Program-made: the position numbers and the translations under genes
Assembly (NCBI GenBank): GCA_050747865.1
Contig: JBOGJI010000109.1
Location: 1-21,533 of the forward strand
DNA from: JBOGJI01 sp050747865
GTDB taxonomy: Bacteria > Acidobacteriota > Thermoanaerobaculia > Multivoradales > JAHEKO01
Direction: 5' to 3'
DNA length: 21,533 bases
Notes under the pieces: generated by a model
The model's input: the letters and a program-made list of their open reading frames with translations, nothing else
Told to the model about the DNA's origin: nothing
The model's database searches: none
Part shown: in pieces, positions 13,726 to 21,533 of the stretch
How the letters are laid out: every line of letters starts with the position of its first letter
Position numbering within the stretch: the first letter of the stretch is position 1

Positions 13726-16065
13726 ATGCAGCACGGCCCGGATCACTGGCAGGTGTGGGTGGACACCGGAGGCACCTTCACGGACTGCCTGGCTCGCGAT
13801 CCGCATGGAGGTCTCCATCGCGCCAAGGTCCTGAGCAGCGGCCGCCTGCGCTCCCCGGCGCGGCCGGGAGCCACGCCCGACGAGGTCCTGCTCGACCTCG
13901 GGACCGGCCTGCCGGAGGGCTTCTTCGCCGGCTGCCGGCTGCGACCGCTCGCCGACGGCGGCGGGGCCGCTCCGCGAGGCGTCGAGATCGCGGAGCACCT
14001 GGCCTCGACGCGGCGCCTCCGGCTCGCCGGTCCACTCGATCCTGCGCTGTCCGGACCGGCGACGGTGGAGGTCGACTTCGAGGAAGAAGCCCCGCTGGTG
14101 ACGGCGCGGCTGGTGACCCGCACGCCCCGCCGCGGCACGCTGCCGCCGCTGGCCATGCGCCTGGCCACCACCCGCGGCACCAACGCCCTGCTCGAGCGGC
14201 GGGGCGCGGCAGTGGCGCTTTTCGTCAACCGGGGATTCGCGGACCTGCTGAGCATCGGCACCCAGCAGCGCCCCGAGCTGTTCACCCTCGACCCCGCCCG
14301 GCCGGATCCGCTGCACGCCGCCGTCGTCGAGGTCGGCGGACGGCTCGCTGCCGACGGCAGTGAGATCGAGCCGCTCGACCTCGCCGGTCTGCGCCCTGGG
14401 ATCGCCGAGCTGCTTGAGCGCGGCATCCGGGTCGCCGCGGTGGCGCTCCTGCACGGCTACCGCAACCGCGACCACGAGCAGCGGCTGGCGGCGTTCCTGC
14501 GGCAGGAGGGCTTCGAGCACATCTCCTGCTCGGCCGCGCTCGCCCCGCGCATCCAGATCCTGCCGCGCGCCGAGACCGCCATGGTGGACGCCTACCTGAC
14601 GCCGACGGTGAGCCGCTATCTCGACGCCGTGCGCGCGGCAACGGCCGGCGGCCGGCTGCACGTGATGACCAGCGCCGGCGGGCTGGTGGAGGCCGGGGCG
14701 TTCCACGCCCAGGACAGCCTGCTGTCTGGTCCGGCGGGGGGCGTGGTGGGTGCCGCCGCGGCGGCCCGCGACGCCGGGTACCCCTGCATCCTCGCCTTCG
14801 ACATGGGCGGGACCTCGACGGACGTCTGCCGCGTCGCCGGCGAGCACGCCTACCGTTTCGACACCCGGATCGCCGGCGTGCGCGTCCTGGCGCCGGCCCT
14901 GGCCATCGAGACGGTGGCGGCCGGCGGCGGCTCGGTATGCCGCTTCGACGGCAGCCAGCTCAAGGTGGGGCCGGAGAGCGCCGGCGCCGACCCCGGGCCC
15001 GCCTGCTACGGCGCCGGAGGCCCGTTGACGCTGACCGACGTCAACCTCCTGCTCGGGCGGCTCGAGCCGCGGCGTTTCGGCATCCCGCTTCGAGCCGAGG
15101 CGGCCGAGCACGCGTTCGCCGCCCTCGCGAAGCAGATCGAGCGGCAGCGCGGAGAGCGGGCCGAGCGGGAGCCGGTGCTCGAGGGCCTGCTGCAGATTGC
15201 CAACGAACGCATGGCCGAGGCCATCCGCCGCATCTCGATCCGGCGCGGCTACGACCCCGCCGACCACGCCCTGCTCGCCTTCGGCGGCGCCGGCGGGCAA
15301 CACGCCTGCGCCCTGGCCGGGATCCTCGGCATGCGCACGGTCCTCATCCCGCCCGACGCCGGCCTGCTCTCCGCCCTCGGTCTGGGGGCGGCCGCGTTCG
15401 AGCGCTTCGCCGAGCGAGAGGTCCTGGCGCCGCTGTCGACGGTGGGCGGCGAGCTGGCCCGCTGGATCGAGGAGCTCGCCGAGGCGGCTCGGGAACAGTT
15501 GCTGGCGGAAGGCAACGCGCCGGAATCGATCACCCGCCGGCTCGTCCTCGCCAACCTGCGGCTCCGCGGACAGGAGACATCGGTGGCGGTCGAAGTCGGC
15601 GCGGCGGAGCCGGATGACCTGGCCGCCGCCTTCCACCGGCGCTATCGCGAGCTGTACGGCTACGGTGCGGAGGGACGGGAGATCGAGCTCGAGTCGCTTC
15701 GCGTGGCGGTCTCCACCGAACCGGGACTGAAGCGGCCGGCCTCCGAGCCGGCCGAACAGTGGGAGCCTTCGAGCTCGCACGGCCCCGTCCACCCCGGCCG
15801 GCGCGAGCCCCGGCCGGCGCAACCGTCAGGCGGGGGCGCGGATGGAGTCGAGCCGGTGCTGCGGCGACCCGCCCGGTTCGCGGGCGCGTGGCTGGAGACC
15901 GACCTGTTCGAGCGTCGCTCCCTGACGCCCGGGAGCCACCTGGACGGGCCGGCCTTGGTGCTGGAGGACCACTGCACCACCGTGGTCGAGCCGGGATGGC
16001 GGCTCACCATCGATGACGCCGGCACGCTGGTGCTGGAGCGCCGGGAGGACGTCGATGCGAACTGA
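13726..16065 (+). CDS. hyuA: Hydantoinase A / 5-oxoprolinase N-terminal-type subunit
   Basis: This 779-residue cytoplasmic subunit belongs to the ATP-dependent hydantoinase/5-oxoprolinase family, which opens cyclic amides such as 5-oxoproline using ATP. It carries the N-terminal nucleotide-site motif VDTGGTFTD (12-20), TTRGTNALLERRG, the LSGPAGGVVG motif, the second phosphate motif DMGGTSTD (359-366), GPESAGADPGPACYG and GGAGGQHACALAG (520-532). Several blocks (NALLERRG, IGTQQRPELF, GPESAGA) resemble eukaryotic-type 5-oxoprolinase more than bacterial N-methylhydantoinase; this is from memory, so substrate is left open. The first motif has Thr where 5-oxoprolinases usually have Arg (DRGGTFTD). 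A Pro/Arg/Gly-rich low-complexity stretch occurs at about 668-706. The ATG at 13726 has GAGG upstream. The last 11 bases overlap the next gene. Confidence 0.9.
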   Translation: MQHGPDHWQVWVDTGGTFTDCLARDPHGGLHRAKVLSSGRLRSPARPGATPDEVLLDLGTGLPEGFFAGCRLRPLADGGGAAPRGVEIAEHLASTRRLRLAGPLDPALSGPATVEVDFEEEAPLVTARLVTRTPRRGTLPPLAMRLATTRGTNALLERRGAAVALFVNRGFADLLSIGTQQRPELFTLDPARPDPLHAAVVEVGGRLAADGSEIEPLDLAGLRPGIAELLERGIRVAAVALLHGYRNRDHEQRLAAFLRQEGFEHISCSAALAPRIQILPRAETAMVDAYLTPTVSRYLDAVRAATAGGRLHVMTSAGGLVEAGAFHAQDSLLSGPAGGVVGAAAAARDAGYPCILAFDMGGTSTDVCRVAGEHAYRFDTRIAGVRVLAPALAIETVAAGGGSVCRFDGSQLKVGPESAGADPGPACYGAGGPLTLTDVNLLLGRLEPRRFGIPLRAEAAEHAFAALAKQIERQRGERAEREPVLEGLLQIANERMAEAIRRISIRRGYDPADHALLAFGGAGGQHACALAGILGMRTVLIPPDAGLLSALGLGAAAFERFAEREVLAPLSTVGGELARWIEELAEAAREQLLAEGNAPESITRRLVLANLRLRGQETSVAVEVGAAEPDDLAAAFHRRYRELYGYGAEGREIELESLRVAVSTEPGLKRPASEPAEQWEPSSSHGPVHPGRREPRPAQPSGGGADGVEPVLRRPARFAGAWLETDLFERRSLTPGSHLDGPALVLEDHCTTVVEPGWRLTIDDAGTLVLERREDVDAN

Positions 16066-17614
16066 CGGTCGTTTCGAGGCAGTCGAGCTCGAGCTGTTCA
16101 CCCATCGCTTCGAGGTCCTGTGCGAGCAGATGGGGGACATGCTGCGACGCATCGCCGTGTCGGTCAACGTCAAGGAGCGCCTCGACTTCTCCTGCGCCCT
16201 GCTCGACCCGCGGGGGGAGCTGGTGGCCAACGCGCCCCACATCCCGGTGCACTTGGGCGCCCTCGGCCTCTGCGTGCGGCACGTCGCCGCGGCCCTGCCT
16301 CTGGGACCCGGAGACGTCGCGGTCACCAACCATCCGGCACATGGCGGCTCCCACCTCCCCGATGTCACGGTGGTCGCTCCGGTGTTCGAGCGCCAGGACG
16401 GCGGCGCGCTGCTCGGCTACGTGGCCAACCGCGCCCACCACGCGGAATTGGGCGGCAGCCGCCCCGGCTCCATGCCGCCGGACGCCCGGTCGCTGGCCGA
16501 GGAAGGCGTGGTGCTCGAGCCCCTGCTGCTGGTGCGCGGCGGCGAGGCCCGGTGGCCCGAGCTGCGCCGCCGCTTGGAGGAAGCCCCTTATCCGTCGCGG
16601 GCGGTCGAGGAGAACCTGGCCGACTTGGCGGCGGCCACCGCCGCCGTGTCTCAGGGCACCGCGACACTGCGCGATCTCGCCGCCGCCCATGGCGCCGACC
16701 GCGTGGCGCACTATATGGCCGCGCTCACCGCCGAGGCCGAGCGCCGCATGCGCCTCGCCCTGGCGCGGCTGCCCGCCGGCACGCGGCAGGCGGAGGAGCG
16801 TCTCGACGACGGCACTCCCTTGCGGGTGGCGATCCGCCGTCACGGCGAGGAGCTGGAGATCGACTTCTGCGGCTCCGGCCCCGTGCACCCGGGGAACTTG
16901 AACGCCACCCCGGCGGTGGTGCGAAGCTGCGTCCTCTACGTGCTGCGGTTGCTGCTCGACGAGCCCCTGCCCTTGAACGAAGGGCTGCTGCGACCCGTCA
17001 CGCTTCATCTGCCCGAAGGGATCCTCAACCCGCCGTTCCCCGAAGACCCCCGCGATGCTCCGGCGGTGGTGGGCGGCAACGTCGAGACCAGTCAGCGCCT
17101 CGTGGACACCCTCCTCAAGGCCCTCGAGCTCGCCGCCTGCAGCCAGGGGACCATGAACAACGTGCTCTTCGGAACCGACCGCTTCGCGTATTACGAAACC
17201 GTGGCCGGCGGCGCCGGTGCCGGCCCCGGCTTTCCCGGCGCCAGCGCCGTCCACACGCACATGACGAACACGGCCATCACCGACCCGGAGCTCCTGGAGC
17301 ACCGCTATCCGGTGCGGCTCGAGCGCTTCGCGATCCGGCGCGGCTCCGGCGGGCTGGGACGCTGGACTGGCGGCGACGGCGTCGTCCGCGAGTACCGGTT
17401 CCTCGCCCCGATGGAGATCTCCCTGCTGACCCAGCACCGCAGGGAGGGGCCGTATGGCCTGGCCGGCGGCCGACCCGGCGCGCCCGGTCGCCAGGTCTTG
17501 ATTCGCGCCGACGGGCGCGAGGAGGTCCTCCTCTCCGTCGACGGCCGCCGCGCCGAGCCGGGCGACCGCCTCCTCCTCGAGACCCCGGGCGGAGGAGGCT
17601 GGGGAGCGCCGTGA
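16055..17614 (+). CDS. hyuB: Hydantoinase B / 5-oxoprolinase C-terminal-type subunit
   Basis: This 519-residue partner of the preceding gene shows the HyuB family landmarks in order: HIPVHLGALGLCV, NHPAHGGSHLPDVTVVAPVF (NHPxxGGxHxPD), RAHHAELGGSRPGSMP, GNVETSQRLVDTLLKAL, CSQGTMNNVLFG, YYETVAGGAGAG, HTHMTNTAITDPELLEHRYP and RRGSGGLGRWTGGDG. The His and Asp residues in these motifs are typical of the family's metal/hydrolase site. The ATG at 16055 lies inside the end of hyuA, 11 bases before its last base, so the two are surely co-translated. Together they total 1298 residues, close to the size of fused 5-oxoprolinases. The gene ends 24 bp from a convergent cupin gene. Confidence 0.92.
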   Translation: MRTDGRFEAVELELFTHRFEVLCEQMGDMLRRIAVSVNVKERLDFSCALLDPRGELVANAPHIPVHLGALGLCVRHVAAALPLGPGDVAVTNHPAHGGSHLPDVTVVAPVFERQDGGALLGYVANRAHHAELGGSRPGSMPPDARSLAEEGVVLEPLLLVRGGEARWPELRRRLEEAPYPSRAVEENLADLAAATAAVSQGTATLRDLAAAHGADRVAHYMAALTAEAERRMRLALARLPAGTRQAEERLDDGTPLRVAIRRHGEELEIDFCGSGPVHPGNLNATPAVVRSCVLYVLRLLLDEPLPLNEGLLRPVTLHLPEGILNPPFPEDPRDAPAVVGGNVETSQRLVDTLLKALELAACSQGTMNNVLFGTDRFAYYETVAGGAGAGPGFPGASAVHTHMTNTAITDPELLEHRYPVRLERFAIRRGSGGLGRWTGGDGVVREYRFLAPMEISLLTQHRREGPYGLAGGRPGAPGRQVLIRADGREEVLLSVDGRRAEPGDRLLLETPGGGGWGAP

Positions 17615-17638
17615 CGCGTCGCGCTCAGGGCACGCGCG

Positions 17639-18148
17639 CTACTCGGCGGCGGCTTGCCGCGGATCGTCGGCGGGGTTCACGTAGGTGATCCCCCAGGGCC
17701 CGATCGAGGCAAGCTGGACGATGACCTCCTCGTCACCCGTCGCGGCGAAGTGGCGCGACCCGATGGGCATGGAGAGATAGCTGCCCGGCTCGAAAGCCTC
17801 GAGCGCCGCCTCGTCGAAGGCATCTCCCATGCCTAGCTGGAACGTGCCCTGGAGCACGGTGACCCTCTCGACCGCCGGGTGGAAATGTGGCGGGATGCGA
17901 TAGTTCGCCGGGAGCTTCAGCCTAGCGGCGAAGAAGCCCTCCTGTGCCAGATCGCCCTCGACGACCGACGCCATCGCGCCCGGCGGCAGGGAGCCGATCG
18001 GCGCCCACTCCATCTCCGCCGGAGTCAGCATCACATGCGGCGCCTCGCTCGCCGGCTCGGCCTCCGGCGCCTGTGCGGTCGCCGCCGCGGCGAGAACGGA
18101 AAGTACGGAGACCACCACCAGTCCGAACCCTTGGTGCTTCACGCTCAT
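17639..18148 (-). CDS. Secreted single-domain cupin
   Basis: This 169-residue protein has a signal peptide (1-25, ending ATA/Q). One cupin barrel follows with the first motif PPHFHPAVERVTVLQG (86-101), giving likely metal ligands H88, H90 and E94. H133 in the second motif (GSRHFA) is the fourth ligand. The protein is probably periplasmic and metal-binding; whether it is an enzyme or a sensor cannot be told. The frame stays open back to 18442, but the ATG at 18148 has AGGAGG eight bases upstream and starts directly at the signal peptide. It is convergent with hyuB and divergent from the toxin pair. Confidence 0.85.
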   Translation of the reverse strand: MSVKHQGFGLVVVSVLSVLAAAATAQAPEAEPASEAPHVMLTPAEMEWAPIGSLPPGAMASVVEGDLAQEGFFAARLKLPANYRIPPHFHPAVERVTVLQGTFQLGMGDAFDEAALEAFEPGSYLSMPIGSRHFAATGDEEVIVQLASIGPWGITYVNPADDPRQAAAE

Positions 18149-18446
18149 CGTCTTGTCCTCCTCAGGGTTGTCGTGGCAGCCAACATACTGCCCGGCCTGC
18201 CGCGCGTCAACTCTGCCGCGCCAGACCACGACCGCGCCGCCGAATTTCTTCGCGGTGTTCCCGGCCTCGAGGAAAACTTCAAGGCTGTAGAAGATGTCGC
18301 CGCTCGCCTGCTGATGGAATCTGTGCGCCCGGCGCGCGCCGCGGGCACCTCCCACCGGCCGCCCATCGCCGCCGGGCTCGTCGCCGGCGCGGCGATCGGC
18401 ATGCAGCCCCAGGAAGACATCTCGCTCCGTGATAAGATTCACGAGG
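18149..18446. other. 298-bp interval upstream of the cupin, no assigned gene
   Basis: It contains the cupin ribosome-binding site (18157-18162). On the minus strand a stop-free frame continues from the cupin back to 18442 with strongly G/C third positions (for example ASGDIFYSLEVFLEAGNTAK at about 18240-18299). I recognise no family in it. It may be chance, or the remnant of a lost gene fused in phase. No clear promoter for the plus-strand toxin pair is visible. Confidence 0.4.
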
Positions 18447-18755
18447 ATGCTGCCGAGCGAGATTCTGGCTGAGTCGACAACACTGTTTCATGACGTGCGT
18501 CCGGGGGACATCGACCCCGAAACCCACGCACCGTTCGTTATCGAGCGGGTTCTGGAGCGCGGAACACTACACAGCGTCGGCGCCCTGCTCCGCTTCTACG
18601 GGCGGAAGCGCATCCGCGATTTCTTCCGCGATGGCGGAGCCTTTCGCCTGTCTCCACGTACCGTGCCGCTCTGGCTCGCCTATCTGAAGCTCAGGCCCGA
18701 AGAGTGCACACCGAAGTCCTCACTGCGTCGCAGCTCGCCGTTCTGGAGCGCCTGA
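18447..18755 (+). CDS. Small partner (probable antitoxin) of the AbiEii-type toxin
   Basis: This 102-residue protein opens MLPSEILAESTTLFHDVRPG, then HAPFVIERVLERGT and LLRFYGRKRIRDFF, and ends with a short helix (WLAYLKL). It resembles the small proteins encoded directly before AbiEii/AbiGii-family nucleotidyltransferases, often annotated DUF6922; that assignment is from memory of the motif style and gene order. It should be cytoplasmic and neutralise or guide the toxin (inference). The start is uncertain: I use the ATG at 18447 because the conserved part begins there, but a GTG at 18429 would add six residues. Neither has a strong ribosome-binding site. Its 3' end overlaps the toxin gene by 52 bases. 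Confidence 0.7.
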   Translation: MLPSEILAESTTLFHDVRPGDIDPETHAPFVIERVLERGTLHSVGALLRFYGRKRIRDFFRDGGAFRLSPRTVPLWLAYLKLRPEECTPKSSLRRSSPFWSA

Positions 18756-19342
18756 AGGAGCTCCCAGCGGTTTGCGAGTTCTACCTCGCAGGCGGTACGG
18801 CGCTCGCCCTGCGTCATGGCCATCGACGGTCGATCGACTTCGACTTCTTCCGACCGACGCGGTTTGACGAAGACGGCTTGTCGAGCCTGCTCGAGCAGGC
18901 GTCCGACACGTTCGAGCGCCTGCCCACCGGCGAGCAGACGCTCTACGTGCTCCTATCTGGCGTGACGACCTCCTTCTTTCGCTATCCCTATCCGCAGCTT
19001 GAACAGCCGGAGGCCACGCCCTGGGGTTTCACTCTCGCCTCCGATGCCGACATCGCGGCGATGAAGATCGAGGCGATCGCCGGAAGGGGATCGCGCAAGG
19101 ATTTCGTCGATCTCCGTCTCCTGTGCCGGTCTGGGCTGACCGTCGAGGCGGCGTTCGACCTGTTCGACCGAAAGTTCGGCACCCAGCGAACCGATCGCTA
19201 TCACCGTCTGCGCGCTCTCACGTACTTCGACGACGCCGAGCACGAGCCGCTGCCCGACATGCTGGTGCCGTTCGACTGGGACGAGGCGAAGCGCTTCTTC
19301 ACCGCCGAAGCCATGCGCCTCCTTGCCTCCGAGGCGGGCTGA
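18704..19342 (+). CDS. AbiEii/AbiGii-type nucleotidyltransferase toxin
   Basis: This 212-residue protein has the family's nucleotidyltransferase signature: FYLAGGTALALRHGHRRSID (27-45 area) with G30-G31-T32, S43 and the two metal-binding acids D45 and D47 (SIDFDFF). A conserved C-terminal block follows, DIAAMKIEAIAGRGSRKDFV (116-135) and DLRLL, with K121, K132, D133 and D136. Related toxins such as AbiEii and MenT transfer nucleotides to RNA or proteins and arrest growth; here the target is unknown. The GTG start at 18704 lies inside the partner gene, so the two are coupled. All key residues are present, so it is probably functional. The usual arrangement is a type IV-like toxin-antitoxin pair with a phage-defence role, which is inference here. 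Confidence 0.85.
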   Translation: MHTEVLTASQLAVLERLKELPAVCEFYLAGGTALALRHGHRRSIDFDFFRPTRFDEDGLSSLLEQASDTFERLPTGEQTLYVLLSGVTTSFFRYPYPQLEQPEATPWGFTLASDADIAAMKIEAIAGRGSRKDFVDLRLLCRSGLTVEAAFDLFDRKFGTQRTDRYHRLRALTYFDDAEHEPLPDMLVPFDWDEAKRFFTAEAMRLLASEAG

Positions 19343-19388
19343 GGCGGGCAGCTCGGCGCGGGCCAGAACGCCCGACACCGGGACCCCA

Positions 19389-19669
19389 TCAGTTCGGCGA
19401 GTGCAGACCCAAGGCCTTGGCGAGGAACACCGCCATCTGTCCGCGGGTCAGCGGGGCGTTGGGGCAGAAATCGCCGTCCAGGTCAAGTTGCCCCCGAAGT
19501 TGTTGTGCTCCGCAAGCGCCTGTCTCAGCGTCTCGATGGCGATGGGCCGTGCGGCCGTCTCCAGGCTCGAAGCCACGAGCGGCTCCGCGAGGGGGTCGAT
19601 CTCCTGCGCCGGTGCCGGCGAGCCTGTGAGCAGCGACCAGACGGCGATGACGGCGAGGGCAGTCGTTAC
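19389..19669 (-). pseudogene. Remnant of a small secreted SLH-repeat protein
   Basis: One minus-strand frame (19669 down to the stop at 19448-19450) reads TTALAVIAVWSLLTGSPAPA then QEIDPLAEPLV, a clear signal peptide, and continues to IETLRQALAEHNNFGGN. It has no ATG, GTG or TTG at the right place: a GTA sits where the start would be. A second frame, shifted near 19490, reads DGDFCPNAPLTRGQMAVFLA then KALGLHSPN to a stop at 19389-19391. That is the last part of an SLH repeat. Joining the two frames gives a small secreted SLH protein, so a lost start and a frameshift are the simplest reading. A sequencing error is possible. Confidence 0.55.
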
Positions 19670-19780
19670 CTCGGCGGTGTGCCAGCGCTCATCTCCCCAC
19701 GACGCGCGCGCGCTCGTCGCGGCGTCGGAGGGGTCATGGATCGGCTTCTACTCGGCGGCAGCTACGAGTGAGCGAGCCAC

Positions 19781-21533
19781 TCAGGTGGCTCGTGCGAGGG
19801 CGGCCTGGGCACGTCGGGTGAGGGGGGAGCCGGCGCCGCGGGTCGACTCGAGGACGGTGAGGCTGTGGCGCAGGAGCTCCTCGGCCTCTGAGCCACGCCC
19901 CTGGCGCAGGAGGCACTCGCCGAGGTAGAGCTCCGCTTCGGCCGTCTGCCAGCGCTCCGGGCCGCGTCGGCGTAGGTCGGCGAGGGCCTCGCGAAGCACT
20001 TCCTCGGCCTCCTCCGCACGACCGGAGGCGGTGAGCAGCTCTCCCCGATCGACTTCCAGGGCAAGGCGCTGCGGATGGTCTTCGGCCAGCGTCGCCGCGA
20101 AGGCGGATGCGGCGCGCTCGTACTCGTTCGCGGCTCTCTCCAGATCTCCGCGCTGCAGGGCCAGCTTGCCGAGCGCGGCGTGCGCGGACCCTACCTGGGG
20201 ATGGCGCGGCCCCAGCAGCCGCGTGGCCAGCTCGCGTGAGGCTTCGAGCTCGCGCTCCGCCTCCTCCAGGCGCCCGGCCTCGCGGAGCGTCGAGCCCAGG
20301 TTGAGCTGGACGAGCGCCACGTAGGGGTGCTCTTCACCGAAGAGCTTCCTGTCGACGCGCAGGACCTCGCGGTACATCGCGTCGGCCCCTTCGAGGTCGC
20401 CGCGGAGGCGGTGGAGATTTGCCAGGTTGTTGGTGGCGGTGGCGGTGTAGAGATGGTTCCGGCCGAGGCGGCGCACGTCGAAGTCGACCACCTGCTGCAT
20501 CAGCCGCTCCGCCTCGGCGAGCTCGCCGAGCTCGCTCAACAGCATGGCCAGGTTGTTGCGGCTGGTGGCGGTGTCCAGGTGATCGAGGCCGAGCGTGCGC
20601 TCGTGGAGCTCCAGGGCCTCGGTCATGGGAGCCCGCGCTTCTTCCGTGCGCCCCATCGCGCGCAGCACCAGGCCGAGATCGGAGCGTGCGGAGGCGGTCT
20701 TGGCACCGTCTTCCGGGCTGAGAGCGTGGTGGAGGGCCACGGATCGGCGGGCCAGCCGCTCCGCCTCGTCGTAGCGTCCCTGCTGCATGGCGATGACCGC
20801 GAGCTTCCCCGTCGCGTCGGCAACGCCTAGGTGCCCTTCGCCCGGGGCCTGGCGGCGAATGTCCAAAGCCTGGCGGAAGCTCCGCCTGGCGGCGACGAGG
20901 TCTCCTTCGTCGATCGCCAGATCCCCTAGCGCCGCGAGCCGGTCGGCGATCCGCAGGTCCTGCGGGCCGTAGAGGCGGCGGGCGGCGGTGAGCGCCTCAG
21001 TCAGGAGGCGCCGCGCCGGCTCGTAGAGCGACAGGCGCCGCTGCAGGTCGCCGAGGACACCCAGCATCTCGATCCGCACCTCGGGCTGGTCGGCCAGCTC
21101 GAGCTCGACCCGCTCGGCGGCCGCGTCGAGCAGGGTGCGGGCGCTGACGTCCTCGCCGCGTGAGCGCGCCGGGTCGGAGTGGTCGAAGATCTGGATCAGG
21201 AAGTCGCGCACGGCGGCGGCCTTGCGTGCCTCCCGCGCGGTGGCGCGCGCCTGCAGGGCGACAGCCGCGATGCCGCCGGCGAGGGCGAGGATCAGCACGG
21301 CGGTCGCGGCGACGCCCAGCCGGTGGCGGCGCACGAACTTGCGCGCCCGGTAGGCGCGGCCCTCGGGACACGCGGTGACCGGCTGCCGGGTGAGGTACCG
21401 GCGTAGATCCTCGGCCAGCGCCTCTGCGGAGACGTAGCGCTCCTCCGGCTCCTTGCGCAGCGCCTTGAGCACGATGGCGTCGAGGTCGCCGGCGAGCCGG
21501 CGATGCAGGATCGCCGGCGTCGCGCCCCGCGCC
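19781..21533 (-). CDS. Membrane Ser/Thr protein kinase with C-terminal TPR domain (partial, 5' end outside window)
   Basis: The 3' part of a PknB-type kinase is present. It begins in the last kinase helix region (GDLDAIVLKALRKEPEERY), followed by LAEDLRRYLTRQPV, which in this family closes the kinase domain. A basic segment and one membrane helix come next (GVAATAVLILALAGGIAAVA), then a long extracytoplasmic region of about ten TPR-like repeats with the usual roughly 42-residue spacing (for example ATSRNNLAMLLSELGELAEA, TNNLANLHRLRGDLEGADAM and NLGSTLREAGRLEEAERELE). The TPR part should bind proteins or peptides outside the inner membrane. The catalytic motifs lie beyond the window. The gene ends at the TGA at 19781-19783. 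Such kinase-TPR proteins are common and abundant in Acidobacteriota. Confidence 0.9.
   Translation of the reverse strand, partial: ARGATPAILHRRLAGDLDAIVLKALRKEPEERYVSAEALAEDLRRYLTRQPVTACPEGRAYRARKFVRRHRLGVAATAVLILALAGGIAAVALQARATAREARKAAAVRDFLIQIFDHSDPARSRGEDVSARTLLDAAAERVELELADQPEVRIEMLGVLGDLQRRLSLYEPARRLLTEALTAARRLYGPQDLRIADRLAALGDLAIDEGDLVAARRSFRQALDIRRQAPGEGHLGVADATGKLAVIAMQQGRYDEAERLARRSVALHHALSPEDGAKTASARSDLGLVLRAMGRTEEARAPMTEALELHERTLGLDHLDTATSRNNLAMLLSELGELAEAERLMQQVVDFDVRRLGRNHLYTATATNNLANLHRLRGDLEGADAMYREVLRVDRKLFGEEHPYVALVQLNLGSTLREAGRLEEAERELEASRELATRLLGPRHPQVGSAHAALGKLALQRGDLERAANEYERAASAFAATLAEDHPQRLALEVDRGELLTASGRAEEAEEVLREALADLRRRGPERWQTAEAELYLGECLLRQGRGSEAEELLRHSLTVLESTRGAGSPLTRRAQAALARAT

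Noticed and set aside
13663..15822. 719-codon minus-strand frame opposite hyuA
   Set aside because: hyuA has all family motifs on the plus strand; the reverse frame has none.
17615..17638. Terminator between hyuB and the cupin
   Set aside because: Only a five-base CGCGC/GCGCG pairing is visible, common by chance in this base composition.
1..21533. tRNA, rRNA, CRISPR, insertion sequence or attachment site
   Set aside because: No cloverleaf with a CCA-adjacent acceptor, no regularly spaced short repeats other than the coding repeats, and no transposase or integrase coding region were seen on reading both strands.

Overview
The window is GC-rich DNA (about two thirds G+C by eye) from a diderm bacterium. 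Two proteins end in autotransporter-type outer-membrane beta-barrels, one surface protein ends in three S-layer-homology-like (SLH) repeats, and two membrane Ser/Thr kinases are present. SLH repeats with a RAQMAVFLLK core followed by a YxPPxC spacer, next to kinase-TPR genes, suggest Acidobacteriota, possibly the Thermoanaerobaculia. That placement is inference from protein style; no rRNA or other marker gene is present.

Layout. (1) Bases 34-4261, minus strand: a barrel-only outer-membrane protein, a SAM-dependent methyltransferase and a secreted repeat/SLH protein. (2) Bases 4365-11175: the most unusual part. A minus-strand pair encodes a secreted Sel1-repeat/coiled-coil/caspase-like protein whose catalytic Cys is Val, joined by an ATGA stop/start overlap to a 1065-residue Calx-beta autotransporter. 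Divergent from it, across 122 bp, is a membrane Ser/Thr kinase whose extracytoplasmic half is a caspase-like (C14) domain with His and Cys intact. (3) Bases 11202-13618, minus strand: a compact operon of a secreted unknown protein, a small helical protein and an MscS-type channel. The channel converges on the kinase-caspase gene through a palindrome that contains both stop codons. (4) Bases 13726-17614, plus strand: overlapping genes for the two subunits of a hydantoinase/5-oxoprolinase. (5) Bases 17639-19342: a secreted cupin (minus) and an AbiEii-type nucleotidyltransferase toxin with its small partner (plus). (6) Bases 19389-21533, minus strand: a decayed secreted SLH gene and the 3' part of a second membrane kinase with a TPR domain, cut by the window end.

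Working model for region 2 (inference): the kinase-caspase is predicted to place an active protease domain outside the inner membrane. That is the same compartment in which the pseudo-caspase and the autotransporter passenger travel. Active enzyme, inactive paralogue and large surface adhesin would then form one signalling/processing module. No tRNA, rRNA, CRISPR array, insertion sequence or replication origin was seen.
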